From Flemingiibacterium sp045579105 (GTDB lineage: Bacteria; Bacillota; Clostridia; Oscillospirales; CAG-272): 14,924 nucleotides of DNA. Numbering within the stretch: position 1 is the first letter of the stretch; each line of letters begins with the position of its first letter. This document shows positions 14,548-14,924 of this stretch, in pieces. The translations under genes were made by a program, and so were the position numbers. The notes beneath the pieces are model-generated. The model did not search any database, had not been told where the DNA came from, and saw only the letters and a program-made list of their open reading frames with translations. The stretch is from assembly GCA_045579105.1 (NCBI GenBank), contig JAZNLM010000076.1, positions 1 through 14,924 of the forward strand. Reading direction: 5' to 3'.

Positions 14548-14924
14548 ATGGATACAATTCGCCTCGGACGAACAAACCTTACAGTAAGCAAAAACGGCTT
14601 CGGCGCACTGCCCGTACAGCGCGTCGGAATGGACAAGGCCTGCAAAATACTCAGAAAGGCATACGACGGTGGTATAAACTATTTTGACACCGCGCGTTTT
14701 TACACCGACAGCGAGGAAAAAATCGGCAAAGCGCTTGCCGATGTGAGAGAAAATATCATAATATCGACTAAAACTATGGCGACAAGCGTCGAGGATTTTT
14801 GGAAAGACTTAAATACAAGCCTTTCGCTTCTCAAAACCGACTACATAGACATTTATCAGTTCCACAATCCGGACTTTTGCCCGAAGCCAAACGACGGCAC
14901 AGGTCTTTACGAGGCTATGCTCGA
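14548..14924 (+). CDS. Aldo/keto reductase, partial (C-terminus beyond right edge)
   Basis: The first 125 residues are present; ATG at 14548, eight bases after AAGGAA (14534-14539). It is the N-terminal part of an AKR TIM barrel that reduces carbonyls with NAD(P)H in the cytoplasm. The catalytic four are all visible: D47 in GINYFDTAR, Y52, K75 in IISTKT, and H106 in QFHN. The opening MDTIRLGRTNLTVSKNGFGA is typical of the family. The segment YIDIYQFHNPD is close to the subgroup that, in many anaerobes, carries a C-terminal [4Fe-4S] region; whether this one does lies beyond the edge. The substrate is unknown. Confidence 0.93.
   Translation, partial: MDTIRLGRTNLTVSKNGFGALPVQRVGMDKACKILRKAYDGGINYFDTARFYTDSEEKIGKALADVRENIIISTKTMATSVEDFWKDLNTSLSLLKTDYIDIYQFHNPDFCPKPNDGTGLYEAML

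Overview
The window looks like a chromosomal segment from an anaerobic Clostridia-type Firmicute, most plausibly a gut or rumen Oscillospiraceae or Lachnospiraceae relative. The grounds are strong AGGAGG-type ribosome binding sites, TTGACA/TATAAT promoters, cohesin and dockerin modules, a sodium-pump decarboxylase beta/gamma pair, and a short MetH without the reactivation domain. This placement is inferred from gene content only; no marker gene is present.

Left third (1-4705, minus strand): a two-gene operon for large secreted modular proteins. A near-consensus promoter drives a 1228-residue protein made of a signal peptide, three related jelly-roll-like modules interleaved with five InlB-type beta repeats, one cohesin and a C-terminal dockerin. 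The next gene starts 11 bases after its stop, with its ribosome binding site overlapping that stop. It encodes signal peptide, cohesin and InlB-type repeats, and runs off the left edge. The two probably form a cellulosome-like surface or extracellular assembly. Having cohesins in both proteins and a dockerin in at least one is the most notable feature of the window.

Middle left (4851-7842, minus strand): a small gamma-like subunit and the beta subunit of a Na+-translocating carboxylic acid decarboxylase, with their own promoter and terminator and no alpha or biotin-carrier genes beside them. Upstream is an ArsB/NhaD-type permease.

Middle right (8037-11539, plus strand): a metF-metH operon for the last steps of methionine synthesis (5,10-methylene-THF to 5-methyl-THF, then methyl transfer to homocysteine), closed by a strong terminator. 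The promoter of the next gene, a small unrecognised three-helix membrane protein, overlaps that terminator.

Right (11950-14924): a bidirectional terminator separates that small gene from a convergent minus-strand pair, an alpha-alpha toroid-like protein followed by a MATE efflux transporter. A divergent promoter region then leads into a plus-strand aldo/keto reductase cut by the right edge. No RNA genes, CRISPR arrays, insertion sequences or attachment sites were seen, and no gene-free stretch exceeds 300 bases.
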